Assembly: GCF_003945595.2 (NCBI RefSeq)
Contig: NW_024104304.1
Coordinates: forward strand, 1,116,001-1,180,000
Direction: 5' to 3'
Origin: Pipra filicauda
Taxonomy: Eukaryota > Chordata > Aves > Passeriformes > Pipridae
Length of the DNA stretch: 64,000 nucleotides
Below are positions 49,101 through 61,352 of this stretch, in pieces. Below the pieces are notes generated by a model. It did not search any database. It was not told the origin of the DNA and saw only the letters and a program-made list of their open reading frames with translations. Made by a program: the position numbers and the translations under genes. Position 1 is the first letter of the stretch. Each line of letters opens with the position of its first letter.

Positions 49101-50924
49101 TGAAGGACACTACTTAGTGTATGACCATTTCCTCTGCAACATGCAATAATGTTTTCTTTTAGAATTTAGAGTCAGTTTTAGATGTCTTTTAACTATGTTG
49201 TGAATTGCATCCATAAGAAAGAAGAGCAAGGAGGCATCATGTTTCCCCTTTCTCATGTTCACAGTTTCAGGATAAGAGGTATGAAGGCAAGGACAGTGAG
49301 TATTTCTTTGTATACATTAAAACCCTTTTATTGTTAAGGTTCAATATCATCCATGTCAATGTAATGCCATCATTCCAGTGGAAACAGCCTCCACTACTCT
49401 AGAGTCAGTCCTATGGGGAATAAAACAGTAAAGTAACGCTATCACCATGAAGCAGACCTTTGATCTTCAAAGTTTGGTGGTGTGCAGGGATCAATACAGG
49501 AAGAATTATTTGGCAAGGTTAGTGAGAAATTAAATTAGATCTGTGTAAGCTTCTGGAGGTTTGGTTTATTTTGGGTTTTGGAACAGCACAGACTTACTAG
49601 GATATTTTGTTAGCATCTAATTCCCTCAGCAAGCAACTGGTTTGTGCCACAGCATCAGAAATCAGGTACGCAAAATAGCAACAAATATGAGTTTTGTTAG
49701 CCAAGAGTGTATATTCAGGCATCTTTAAAGTTCTCTTAAAAAAATAAAACATTGTTTAAACTTCTATACAAAATATTTGGTCATATCAGTATTAAAACTA
49801 AAAAAATGGGAATTTGTAAACCTTTCCAAGCTTACCTACAAGCTCTCAGAATTTCTATGAGATAAGCAGAACTCTTGTGGTTTTGACTGAGAAATTTACT
49901 TTTGAAACTTAGGAAAAAAGTTGATGTTGGAAAACTGAAATGCTTGTAGCAGATTCCTGTGCCTAGGGGCAGCTCTGGCTTCTCAGGGCCCCAGATTATT
50001 TTCACAATGAACATTTTCCACCCAGTGATGCTGGGCTCATGAATTCAGCTGGTCAGAGGGGAGGCTCAAGCTGCCAGCCACAGCCCAGCAAAGCTGTTCC
50101 TCCCTGGTCCTGTTCTAATCCACCCTGGAGAGCATGCATATTTCCAGACACAACTTGTTTGAAGTAAACAGAAAGCACTTTGAAAATTGCAGTCCTAATC
50201 CATTTTTCTTCAGCATTAGTAATGACTGTTCTCTCATCAATATTCATCTATAGAGAACTGAAGTAGATAAATGTATATTTATCACTGTTAACTACAAATT
50301 GGTTACAAGTTGACACTACAACTAGATTAGAAAAATATATTTTTTTTAAGTTTAAACTACAAGGACTTCACCTTGTTGAAAACAAGTGGCAGCCGCTGTT
50401 CTGGTTATTCTTGTCCACATAGGTATTGTACTACTGCACTATCTGGTAGCACTGCTATAGATAGGATTTTCTTAACATTTCTTTCCTCATTTGTATTCAG
50501 GTACATTGCACATAGTTAATGGTGGCTGATACTTTGCTGCTTCAGAAACAAAAATAGAAGCTAAAATCTCAGCTTTTCCATATCTATTTCAAGAGTAGCA
50601 AGGACAAAAATTGCCCTCATTCTATGGACAGTGGTTTCATCAAATAATTAACAGAACTTTTGTTCCTTAGATTATTGGATTATATGAAAATTCTTTTAAA
50701 TATAGTGGCATAGAAATGATGGATATGACCGATGAAAGCCAACCAAATAATTAAATATATATTTCTCAGACAAAATTGCAGTACTAAATGACAATCCTGA
50801 GTTTGGGTTTCTGTTTCATGTCTTCTTGCAAAGAACGGATGGGGTTTTTGTCAAGTACTAGGTTGTGTGGGGGTTTGAGACCATTGGCTAAAGAACAAAG
50901 AGAAAAAAGAATGTAATTAGGTTG
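43142..50924. other. Long intergenic stretch, no gene seen
   Basis: 7.8 kb with no exon, RNA gene or clear mobile element that I can support. T runs occur at 43159-43170 and 47984-47998. Two overlapping frames near 47219-47930 (124 codons plus, 127 minus) have no recognisable domain. Confidence 0.5.
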
Positions 50925-51118
50925 GTGACATGGACAGTGGGATTGAGCACAGGCTTGGCAAGTTTGCCAGCAACACCAAGCTCTGTGGTGTGATTGACAT
51001 ATCGGAGGGAAGGGATGCCATCCAGAGGGATCTGGATAGCCTTGAGAGGTGGGCCTGTGCAAACCTCCTGAAGTTCCTTCCAACTCAGCATATTCTGTGA
51101 TTCTATGATTCTATGATA
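50925..51118 (+). repeat. CR1 LINE 3' end with internal deletion
   Basis: The first part reads CR1 ORF2 DNA just after the FADD-type box ('aagtttgccagcaacaccaa', 'gatctggatagccttgagag'). At about 51071 it jumps straight to the 3' UTR ('cttccaactcagcatattct'), skipping the rest of ORF2. The tail has two near-perfect repeats (attctatgattctatga) and looks little decayed. Confidence 0.9.
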
Positions 51119-53020
51119 ATGTCACTTGCTAAATGCTAAAAGACAGAGCTAGGTACTGAGAATGTACTGTATCTGCATTATATCTAGGGGGATAATTTGT
51201 GTTCAGTAAAGACTACTGGAGGGTGTATGTATTCATATATTCATGATGACTTGCATAAAGGTGTTACTGGGTGTGGTTTTTTTAAATTAGGAAGTCTACC
51301 TGTCACTGCTTTTTCTAACTGCATATTCCAGCAGAGAGCACTTGCCTGCCCAGAGTGAAACCCATCCCCAGGAGCTAACCACAGTTTCAAACAAAAGAGA
51401 AGTTTCAATATGTTACAGAGTCCTGCATATTGGCTGGCTGCTTCTCAAATTAAAGATTTATGATATATTTAAAACCGATAAAAACTGGAACCACTGGTTA
51501 TAAACTACTAATGGAAGAGCAGTAGACTTGTGCAATCAGGTAAGATCAGTTGCTGTGCACTGTTGGGAAAGAATAGATTCAATATCATTCAGATCAATGT
51601 GCTTCAGTACGTGCTCTTAAAACATCCCAATTTCCAGGCAGCCTGTAAACTCTAAGCATTTCCAGAAGCAATTAACAAAGTAAAACGCAAAAGCAAAGCA
51701 GAGATGAAAACAAAAATGAACTATCGACTGTAAAACACAGAGTAAACCTCATGTCACTTCTTGCTTAGTCATAGCTAAGTGCTGTTAATCATCTACTCTT
51801 TGTTGCATTGTCAGGTGAATGGCTGAGATTTTAGGTGATTTATATGCCTGTTGTTCACTTTGCAATGCAAATGCCTGGAAGTGCATGTGCTCTGCTGCCA
51901 AATGTCAGCTGGGAAGAGGTAACCTGCAGCTTTTTGTGTTCTCGGTGTACCTTGAGGTCCTCTTGAATCATCCCAACAGGAGGTATGACCTTTTTCTAAT
52001 TTCTTCATAAACAACTGGCTGTGTAAGTACCAGCATACTATCAGAATATCTTATCTTTCCAAATCCTGTAGCATAACTCTTTGCACTGTAAGTATTTACA
52101 TATTTACATATGACCAATCTCTGGGGTCATGCATCTGGTAGTATTGCCACTGGCACTTACAGACCAAGTGCTGAACATAAGCGTTTTGTACAGCTAAATT
52201 AAAATGTGTTTGTTTAGGAAGAAATTGATCTAAAAGAAAAATAAAAAGTAGATCATGACTCTTGGGTGGACAGACAGGATAAAAAAGAATGCTCTTGAAA
52301 AGATAGTTTCAGTCCTTCCATTTTTCTTATGCAAGCCCTAGTTAAATCTGTTGGGCCAAATTATTCCCTCCTTGAATCTTCCAAGGGCAGCAAGTACCTT
52401 AAAGATCATCTCTCTGATTCAGAACTATCTCTAGAAAAGTTTAAAGCAATACCTGGGTTGACATGTAGATGTTTAATATAAGTTTATAAACTGCTGATCA
52501 TTAGAGGCTAAGTTCAGACTCCATGCAAGTAAAAGGACCTTGGCCTTCATCCTGCCGCAAGGTAGGAAATCCCTGTAGCTGCTAAGCACGAGCCACACAC
52601 TGCAACCCTCTAGTGCCACAGAAATGGCTTTAAAAGGATCTTTTTTATTTTTTTTTTTCCAAGAAGCTAAAAACCTGTGTGACATTAAAAAAAATTCAAT
52701 CTTTAGCTGTCTTTAGGTGTACCTTTACGTTCCGAACTTGTCTAAAACTCACGTCTTCTCTCAATATCTTGAATGTTGATTCAATTATTTCTAAGTACCT
52801 AAGAACAAAATTTGTGATTCACAATAATGCTGAGAAATACCTACCTGTTTCTTACCAGTTTTTTTTTATCACCATGCTCTCTTCAAGCTTAGAATACCTT
52901 GTACTATCTTAGGTAAAAGAGATAGCAGTTTATGAAACTTTTTGCAAAAGGGAAATCTGTACATGCCTCAGTTGTCTGGTTCAGCTTAGCTCTTCACAGT
53001 ATGTTGTCTTTCAAGAGAAG
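51119..53020. other. Intergenic stretch, no gene seen
   Basis: Nothing I can assign. A weak CR1-like phrase ('taccttaaagatcatctctc') lies near 52396-52415. Confidence 0.5.
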
Positions 53021-53052
<32 letters not shown>

Positions 53053-53053
53053 G
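53021..53053. repeat. (AAT)n microsatellite
   Basis: About ten AAT/TAA units with one imperfection at the left. Confidence 0.95.
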
Positions 53054-53244
53054 TTGCTTTACACAGGGAATACTGAGCTGCTATTGGATGGAGCTATGTA
53101 TTTTCTGTTCTCTCAGAGTAGTGTCGTCTTTTGTTACTATTTACTTTTTGTGTTGCATTAAGTTATTTGTTAAAGGTACAAAACTCTTTGTTTGTATGGG
53201 ATGGGTAATTCACTAATTTTCTTTATCTGAAAAATTTCTTAAAT

Positions 53245-53438
53245 GAAAGAATTGTCAAGCATTGGAATGCACTGCCCAGGGTGGTGGTGGAGTCACCATC
53301 CCTGGAAGTGTTTGAGAAGTGACTGGACGTGGCACTTAGTGCTATGGTTTAATTGACATGGTGGTGTTTGGTCCAAGGTTGAACTCGGTGATCTTTGAGG
53401 TCTCCTCCAACCTTAATAATTCTATGATTCTATGAAAT
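53245..53438 (+). repeat. CR1 LINE 3' end
   Basis: 'cattggaatgcactgcccag' and 'ggagtcaccatccctggaag' through 'ggttgaactcggtgatcttt' to 'aattctatgattctatgaaa'. This is a common avian CR1 tail, well preserved and 5' truncated. Confidence 0.93.
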
Positions 53439-55065
53439 TTGAAATCTCTTGCTGTCTGGAACTGGGATGGTCCCCAAAAGACAAGATGTGCTCTAAATAT
53501 CACCTTTCTAATGTTCAAGTAGAAAATAGAATTTAATTTTGAAAAAAAAACATATTCACATCCTAACATTTGGCCTAAAAATCTCTGCATTTTTATGAAG
53601 ATTCTTTGACAAATTTCAGTTTGCTTTTTTAGATTTTAATTTTTTTTTTTGACATGACCAGCATGTACAGACTTGTAAGTCTCCTGTATTGAGAGTGTCA
53701 ACCACTTGAGAAGTGTAACTTCCTGTATGCCTGCAGAGTCCTCTATATCTTTTCACATCTTTTTTTCCCTTTCCCAAAGCTTTGTCAAACCTTTTTCATT
53801 AATCTGTAGTAGTTTTCCTATGTCTTTTAATGTTTTATAAGTCTGTTTAATCAGTCCATTTTACAGCAGTATAAAAGTAATTTGAATGATATATTGTCCA
53901 ATAGTCATAGCTTGCCTCAACACTAACAGGATAAACAGATCCATAGATCTTTCTACATCACTACCTATTTATTCTTTTCTCAAACTCGACTTGTGTGATA
54001 GACTTTATTTATTTCCCTATATCTGAGCAGAAGTGCCATGTACCTCTACTTGGTTAACAAGTATGTGTGACTGCAGAGCTCTTCAGTCATGCTTTGAGTG
54101 TGTTTATCTTCACGCTTTTCATTTCACATTATCTTTTCATGCACATTAAAGGTGGATCTAGAGACCACTGAGCTAAATCTGAGGCTTTGCACTGACTTTT
54201 GTGAACCTCATTTCTGTCTCCATGGGAACACCCAAACTTTTATATGAAAAACATAGGCTGGAAATACCTCTGTCTGTTATCTGCTAAGTAAATTCATAAT
54301 TAGCATTTACTATTTAAAGTAAAAACATGTAATCCTGACATCTAGTGAATATGATGTCCAAACAACAGAACCTTTTATTAAGCTAACTCTTACCATACAG
54401 AATAGCTGACTCTTGCCCTTCAGACAAGCTCTCTTAAACTTGTAAATTGGTTCTAATTCTCCATGCAGCTTCCTGCACCATAGTAATATATTTTATGAAG
54501 GTATGTTTTCTTCCCCATAGACTACTGGGACTAAATGCAGCAACATTAACCCATCATTACGCATTTCAAAACCTGTCAAATTCATGTACCATTTGAAAGG
54601 AGACTTTTCCCAGTTCATATATACTGAAGGCGTTCATATTTGTTCTGCAAGTCATTTCTCACTTCTGGAATTCATTCCCTGCTGTGTGCAAATGTTGTGT
54701 TAGGTTTCTGCATGTGGTTTTGGATTTATGGCTGCAGTGGTATTGTTAGTCACAGGCAGCAAGTGTGAGATGGAAAAAGGAGTTAGGAATAGTTGGCAGT
54801 TCCCTGAGAAGCTACATTAAATCTTCAGGTATTAATCAGTTCAATGAGGAGGAAGAATAGGAAGTGCTATATGAAAAAGTTTAGCTGAAAGCAAATTCTA
54901 AATCTAATAAGAGTGGATGTGGAAATTTGGTCAAGTTTTTAAGGATGAAGTGTAAAGAATTACATAGGAATGAGAGAAAAAAAATCAGAAAATCCGAGAC
55001 ATACAAAGATAAGCAAACCAAGAACATGCAGTATAAAATACATATTATATAAGTTTCATATAATA
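53439..55065. other. Intergenic stretch, no gene seen
   Basis: Nothing I can assign beyond short A and T runs (53540, 53640). Confidence 0.5.
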
Positions 55066-55192
55066 TTCTCAGTTTGAAGAGACCCATAAGAATCAACAAG
55101 TCCAAGTCTTACATGATTGGCTGACACAAGGATCAAAACCATGACCTTGGTGTTCTTAACACCATGCTCCAACCAACTAAGCTAATTTCAGG
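55066..55192 (-). repeat. tRNA-Ile-headed SINE with CR1-like tail (TguSINE1-like)
   Basis: In reverse complement the head reads TTAGCTTAGTTGGTTGGAGC, which contains an A box (TAGCTTAGTTGG), then GGTGTTAAGAACACC as an anticodon stem-loop, then a B box (GGTTTTGATCC) in ATGGTTTTGATCCTTGT. This follows tRNA-Ile. The body continues into 'cttggacttgttgattctta' and 'gggtctcttcaaactgagaa', a CR1 3' end-like tail, the part a CR1 enzyme would recognise. From memory, the passerine SINE TguSINE1 has this build. It is not a functional tRNA gene: it lacks an acceptor stem match and has mutated loops. Confidence 0.8.
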
Positions 55193-55721
55193 GTACAACA
55201 ACAGGAAAAAAAACATTCCACAGGAAAGCTGTGGACAGATGAAACTTAAAATATGGAAATATTTAAAGCCTTCTTAGCTCCATTTCTCAGATTATCACTT
55301 GATGAACTGCTATTTAGACAGGCAATAACTGGATGAAAGCTCAGGTTAGACCAGTTGAAAAACAGATGGGAGAACACTTAAAGCAGTTTAACAAATTATC
55401 TGGATCAGAACACCTGTGCTAGGATATTGTAGGAACTGTCTGAATCAATCATGAGTCATTATTAATCTTTATGTCTTTGTGGAGGGCAAGGAAAATTCGG
55501 AAGGAATGAAAACTTGTTACCTATCTTTCCCTTATTAGGAATAGAAGGTTTTTATTCTTTATTCTGAATAAGAAAAAACCAAGACCTCCAAATATTAATT
55601 TTTGTTCTCTCTGGATAGGACAAAAACAAATGGGCTTTCAGTGTAGCGAGGCAATTTTTAATGAGACAGTATAACATAAGAAAAGTTTCCTAAACCTTTA
55701 TAAGGTTAAAGGGGTACCTAT

Positions 55722-55890
55722 TCATAGAAACAGGTTGTTTAGAGAGGTTTTGAGAGCACAGTTTTGGTGCATGGTTAAGACTAAGTTAGACAAGCATCTG
55801 TCAGGAACAGTATAGGCACGTTTGACCCAGTTTAAAGGCAAGAAATGGATTATATTGTCTCTCAAGGATTCTTTCAGGTTAGATACCTGC
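55722..55890 (+). repeat. Old, diverged CR1-type LINE 3' part
   Basis: 'agacaagcatctgtcaggaa' followed by 'tttgacccagtttaaaggca' and 'tctctcaaggattctttcag' follows the 3' UTR of old amniote CR1 families ('gacaaacatctgtcaggaat', 'gacctctcaaggtcccttcc'). It is more diverged than the other copies. Confidence 0.6.
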
Positions 55891-58147
55891 TTTTTTAATA
55901 ATGTCATTATTAAAAATATCTATTTTGAGTGTCCTTATTCTGTTATTTACCTATAGAAATCCTTGCAGCTGGACTCTACTGTGTTTTCATATCTGATATT
56001 TCCTATTTTAAAACCAGACCTTTTAAAAATGACCATTTTTTGTGTTTTTCCCCTTGAAATGTATGAAACATACCAAAACATTGTGGGAAAGCCTCCTCTG
56101 AATGACTAAAATTGAAGAACATTAGAAAAAATTCATGAGGAACTACCCAAAATATACAGGGGGACAAAAAATCTTATAGAAACATGTTACTAGGCAGAAA
56201 AGATTTATAAAACATGTAGAAACAATAAAAATCAGTAGTGAAAACAGGTCAACAATTAAAATCATGTTTTCAATAGTGCAAACACTTTAACCTACTGCAG
56301 TGTCTCTGCCTGAGTCTGTAAAATGAACATGGACAGGATAGTGTGTCAGGAAGGACGAGCCGGTAACACCCTGACCTGCTCTGCTCAACAGCTTTCCAAG
56401 GGCTCCATTTCTTAAAATGAGAGATAGTCAGCCAGATATAACAGGCTGCACAACTGTCTCTTCTCTTTCCCCTTTCTTAAGCCCTCAGTATATCATAAGT
56501 GTTACTCTAACACCCACTCTGCCAAGGAGATGACCTTCAGTGTATGCTGAATTAGACAAATGGTATAAGGTCTCAAATTATATGTGTGCAAAACAGTCCA
56601 AATAGAGATTATGGAAACTATGAAGATCTGGGTTAGAGTTCTTAATCCAATCTGTATGCTGTCACCTGTGGGGACACCCCTCTGCTACCCACTGGGAGAA
56701 AGAGGCAGCAGGCAGCATCCTGGTGACTGGAGAGTCACAGGACTTCCTGTGCTACTGAGCTGCCTAACAGGGCACAGACCATGTGATGGTCAGAAAGGTA
56801 GGGTCTCTCTTTCTCCTTTGTTGATTATTGCAAAATTATACAAGGCCTCAAGCTTTCCAGGAGAACGATGAATTCCTGTGTAGTCTATTTATTAGACTGT
56901 TTATAGTAGAATGCTGATTTTAGTTACTTTTTGTGGACCTAGAAATACAAATTTCCTGGGAGTCTGTAGGCCATAGGAAGAAAATTACTGCATTAACCAC
57001 ACAGTATAAATGATGACTGCAGAGGGCTGCACAATTTCTGTGATTAATAGCAGTCCTTGTGCTGTGGGAGACCCAGATTAGAAATTATTTTTCCATTGTG
57101 CTAACTACAAAATTACCAAATCTTCATATAAAAAGATGGTTTCCATTCTGAAGGGTTTATAATCTATGCTTTAAGCCTGTGGAAAGACTCAACAAGTGGT
57201 TGGTGGACAGGGCAACACAGATAATCATGTGCAACTAACCTGACAACGGTGGTCACAGATCACCTCCTGCCCTCTCAGCTTTTGCTTAACCATGGGCTAT
57301 GGTTGCTTTTAACAAGAGGTCTCAAATTTTCTTGTCCATCAGCCATTTTCCTTTCTTCAGAGGCATCTTCAGAGCCTTTAGCTTCCTTTGTGGACCTTTC
57401 CATTTCTTCCTAAGTCTTTTTCATACCTCTCTGCAGCCTTTTTACTATTTTCCTCTGATGCTCATATTCTTTTTAGTTTTGGTTTGCCAAAGTAAATTAC
57501 ATTGCATTTCAAAAAGCAGTTACAGGAAATAATCCCAACCAACCTCTCTTTATGCACCCTCTCTTTTTGGTTTGTAACATGCTTGCTTCAGGTGGCTACC
57601 TCTTATTTTTCTAAGTTTATGATTCTTATGGCAGAGACTGGGATTTTTTGCAGCAGCAGGGTTTAAATCTGTTGGCACCTAGATGCCTGTTGTAGACCCT
57701 TCTCAAATGGTACTAAAAATAGAATAATTAGAAAGAATAGAATAACTTTTTTTTTGAATACACAAAAATCAAACTATCTGAAAACTTTCTGCAAAAGAAT
57801 ACAGGGTTTTCTTTGAGGGGGAAGTAAAGGGAGTATTCTAATATTGCTTGATGTTGGCTAGCAATTTTGAGAGTTTTCCCCAGCATTATAAACTAGTATT
57901 TCATGTTTGACTATACAAAAAGTTGATCAATAATTTTAGTTTCATTTACGATATAAAAGACTGAAGAATGGCGAGTTTGAATTCCAGTTTGAATTGCATG
58001 GATAAAAGTAAGACCAGTCTCAAACTTTTCTCAATGCTGAATTTAATTAACTTTGAGTGAGTCTTACTCAAGCAACATTTAAAGGATTCATGTCATGCAG
58101 TTCAGACAATATATTTTGGCTAGGTTGAAGGTGTACCTATGTGAAAC
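55891..58147. other. Intergenic stretch, no gene seen
   Basis: Nothing I can assign. The 95-codon plus frame at 56584-56871 has no domain and no splice context. Confidence 0.5.
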
Positions 58148-58322
58148 AATAGTCACCATCCCTGGAGGTATTTAAAAGATATGTAGATGTAGCACTTGGG
58201 GACATGGTTTAGTGGTGGGTTTGACAGTGCTGGATCAAGGGTTGGACTTGATGACCTTGAATTAGCTAAATGATCAAATGATCTAAAATGATCTAAACAA
58301 TTCCATGATACTATGATTCTAT
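58148..58322 (+). repeat. CR1 LINE 3' end
   Basis: 'agtcaccatccctggaggta', 'gggttggacttgatgacctt' and a tail 'ccatgatactatgattctat'. Between them is a short local expansion with three 'aatgatct'-like units at 58270-58295. Confidence 0.88.
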
Positions 58323-58546
58323 ATGTGAGAGCTTATTTTTCCCTTTGGTTTAAATTCTATCTAAGCAACATCTAACTAAAAAATGTATGTCTTAGAAACA
58401 TTCTTATACATCTGGAAATACTGCTGCAATTGCACCATTATTATAATCCAAAATATGAAAACTTTCAGGACACAAAAAAATTAGTAAGGGCCTTTGTACA
58501 ATTTTGTTAGCATAATTCTGCTTTTATTTAGAGTCTGGACCAATCT

Positions 58547-58640
58547 TCCTTCCTTCCTACCTGCCTGCATTCCTTCCTGCCTGCCTGCCTCTCTCCCTCT
58601 TTACCTCCTTCTTTCCTTCTTTATTTCCCTCCTTCTTTCC
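58547..58640. repeat. Polypyrimidine microsatellite, (CCTT)n/(CCTG)n mix
   Basis: About 94 bases, nearly all C and T with occasional A and G, built from CCTT, CCTG and CTTT units. Long pyrimidine/purine tracts can form triplex DNA and are often polymorphic. Confidence 0.9.
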
Positions 58641-61299
58641 AGTTAAATTAGTTAATTTCCCACATATTCCTGACTGCAAGAATATTAAGTATAACATGGG
58701 GATGATCAAAGCAGTTAAAGTTTAGATACTGAATTTCCTTGCCAGCAATTTATAGCAAAACAGATATGTATGCAAATTACATATATCTTAATTCCAGAGA
58801 TCACTATCTCAGTCAATTACTTTAAAATAACTTATATCTTTGAAATATAAAATGTGATGAAGAAGCTTTAATGTTGGATAAGGAAGGTGTCAGTAACTAC
58901 TCAACCAAGGGCAAAACTGAAACATATGGTCACATCTTCCCAGCTTTCATTGACCTCATGGGAGCTCTCAGTAAAAAATCAATGACAGGGTCTTTGATGT
59001 AAAAGAGTAAGAACTATGCGCATGTGTCTAAGAAGTAATAAGACACGTGTCTTGTATTATAGATGATTTGCTTTTTGGGTAAATATATTGTAAAGGATAT
59101 GAATACCAGTGTTTTCTCTACCTGAAGAAAAAAAGCAATAACATTTTAACTGCAAATGCATCAAAAGATCAAAAAACAACCCCATGCTTCTACACAGAAA
59201 AGCACAGAAAGTGAAGCATCAAGTCCATGATATAGTTGATTTTCCTGTTTCTTTGCTCACACCAATTTCATTGTGGAGCTGTCTCTGTAGAAGCCCCTTG
59301 TATTTTTGTACTTGCACTTCTGCCTTCCTCAAAAGTTAGTACAACCTCCACTACTCTCAAGAGACAGTGCCTCCTAAAGAGACCTGTCAGAAAAGGCACT
59401 CAGCAGCCTTGACAAATAACTGTCAAGACTTTGATTTCACAGAGTGGAATAATTTGTGGTCTTAGCCTTTCATTCTGCAAGTCCAGTTGCCTGAGTTGTC
59501 CTCTGTCCACAGTTGTTAAGCACGTATATTTAACACATAATTCCTCAAGTGACAGATGGTGTGGTTAAAACCATGCTGAGCACTAGCTACTTTCAGAGAT
59601 CCTGTAAATGATTGCAGTCTTGCAGTAACTTTTTTATCCTCTCCTTGAGGGACAGGGAAGTTCTGCAACTAACACCATTGGCTGAGAAGGGGTAACTAGA
59701 CTATTCCAAGCAAAATAAACCTTTTCACCCCGTGGGCAGGAAGAATTCAGTGTAAGCAGCATGATTTCACTGTGGAAACAGCTGTGTTTGTGTAAGAGTA
59801 AGCCTATTTGCATGGATCTATATGCCAAGTATTCAGGCTGACGGCATAATGTAGATGCATCATGAGCCTAACAGTTTCTTTCTTTTTAATTATTTCTAAG
59901 TCCCTAGTTTCTATGTCCTTTAAATTCAGTGCCATCTTTTCCCTGTCCTCTCCCTTGCTTTGTTATCATAATTACAGCTGGTTCAACAATAAAATATTTA
60001 ACATCTTTAATTTCTGCTGGACTCTGAAAATATTGATTTAACATGTGCCTTGGTATGTTTCTTTTTTGTTCAGGGTTTATTGGAAGGCAAACATGCATTT
60101 TTTTGTTCTCCATATATGAGACCTTGACAGTATACATAAACAACTGCTACTCTGTCTTTACTAAAAACAGAACAAAAGAATGTTGCCCAGATATATTCCA
60201 GTTATATCTCTACAACTGAGTACAACATCTTCCTCAAGCATTTCTATTTGTTGTCAAGGTGGTGTGAATAGGAAATATTTTCCTCCATCATTTCTTCATA
60301 TCTTCCCTTTTAATTTCTTGGATTACATTTAAAAGCAATTTGACAAGAACATTCTCTCAAAACCTGGAATATTATTGTTACACTGTTGCTTTTAAAAACC
60401 ACCAGGTTCTGATGAAAAAGAGAAAAATTTAGAAAACACTAATAGAAAACACTTTTGAACAGTAAAAAGGCAGTGCCTATTGATTTACACATGGCATATG
60501 TCCCTTGTAGAGAGTACGAACAGAATTATTCCTCTACAGCATTAAGCGAACTAGTAAAGAGAGCAGTTTCAGTTTGCTGTGGTGTGTATGCATCCTTCTA
60601 GTGTATCCATACGTTCGCTGTTTATCTTCAATTTTTTTCCTCAGTTTTTGTTCTCAGTGAATTTATGCATGTACTCACGTGTTGTCATAATGGCTTTGTC
60701 TTGCCCACTCTGTTTTTTTTCTCACATCTCTTGTATATCTGAAATAAGTTAAATATAAAAGGAGAGAGAAAACCTCTGTGGTAGATTTTCCTTCACGTTA
60801 TTTCAGAAGAGAGTAGTTCATTGCTATGCTAATGGAGAGCACATGACACAGCGTAATTGTTACAAAATATTCCTTGCAGACATCTATCATCTTTTATTGT
60901 CGAACACTCAATATTCTGCTCACTGTAAGGATGTAGTTCACTCTGGGCAATAAGACACCAAGCTGCATGCCACGCTAATTGCAACAAACCTCTGCAGTGT
61001 TTAGACACGGTGGTGTGTGAATAGAGTCCACAGTCCATAAACCACTGTGCTGTGGTGTGGGTGCTGGTAATAACATGCACTCAGCTGAGGAAGGTCAACT
61101 GTGAAATGAATTTATAAGAGGGATTGACAGGTTGCAAAGTCACTGATTTAATTCCAACAGGACTGATTTGCTTAGACTGTGTGTACGGCATATGTTTATA
61201 GAGTATATAATGTGTGTATTAAGGATATGAATATAATACTGCTCTAAAGAACAGAAAAATTTCCATATTCTGCCCAGAAAGAAGAATCTTGTAGTATTC
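58641..61299. other. Intergenic stretch, no gene seen
   Basis: Nothing I can assign. Confidence 0.5.
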
Positions 61300-61352
61300 A
61301 CAAGGCCAGACTAGATGATCATAGTCATTCCACATGGCCTTAAAGTTTATGA
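61300..61352 (+). repeat. Possible old CR1/L3 3' end
   Basis: 'aggccagactagatgatcat' then 'ggccttaaagtttatgacta' has the spacing of old CR1/L3 tails ('ggactagatgacc...cctaaagtctatgat'). It is short, so uncertain. Confidence 0.4.

Noticed and set aside
55110..55188. tRNA gene
   Set aside because: A and B boxes are present, but the acceptor stem is missing and the sequence continues into a CR1-like tail, so it is a SINE.
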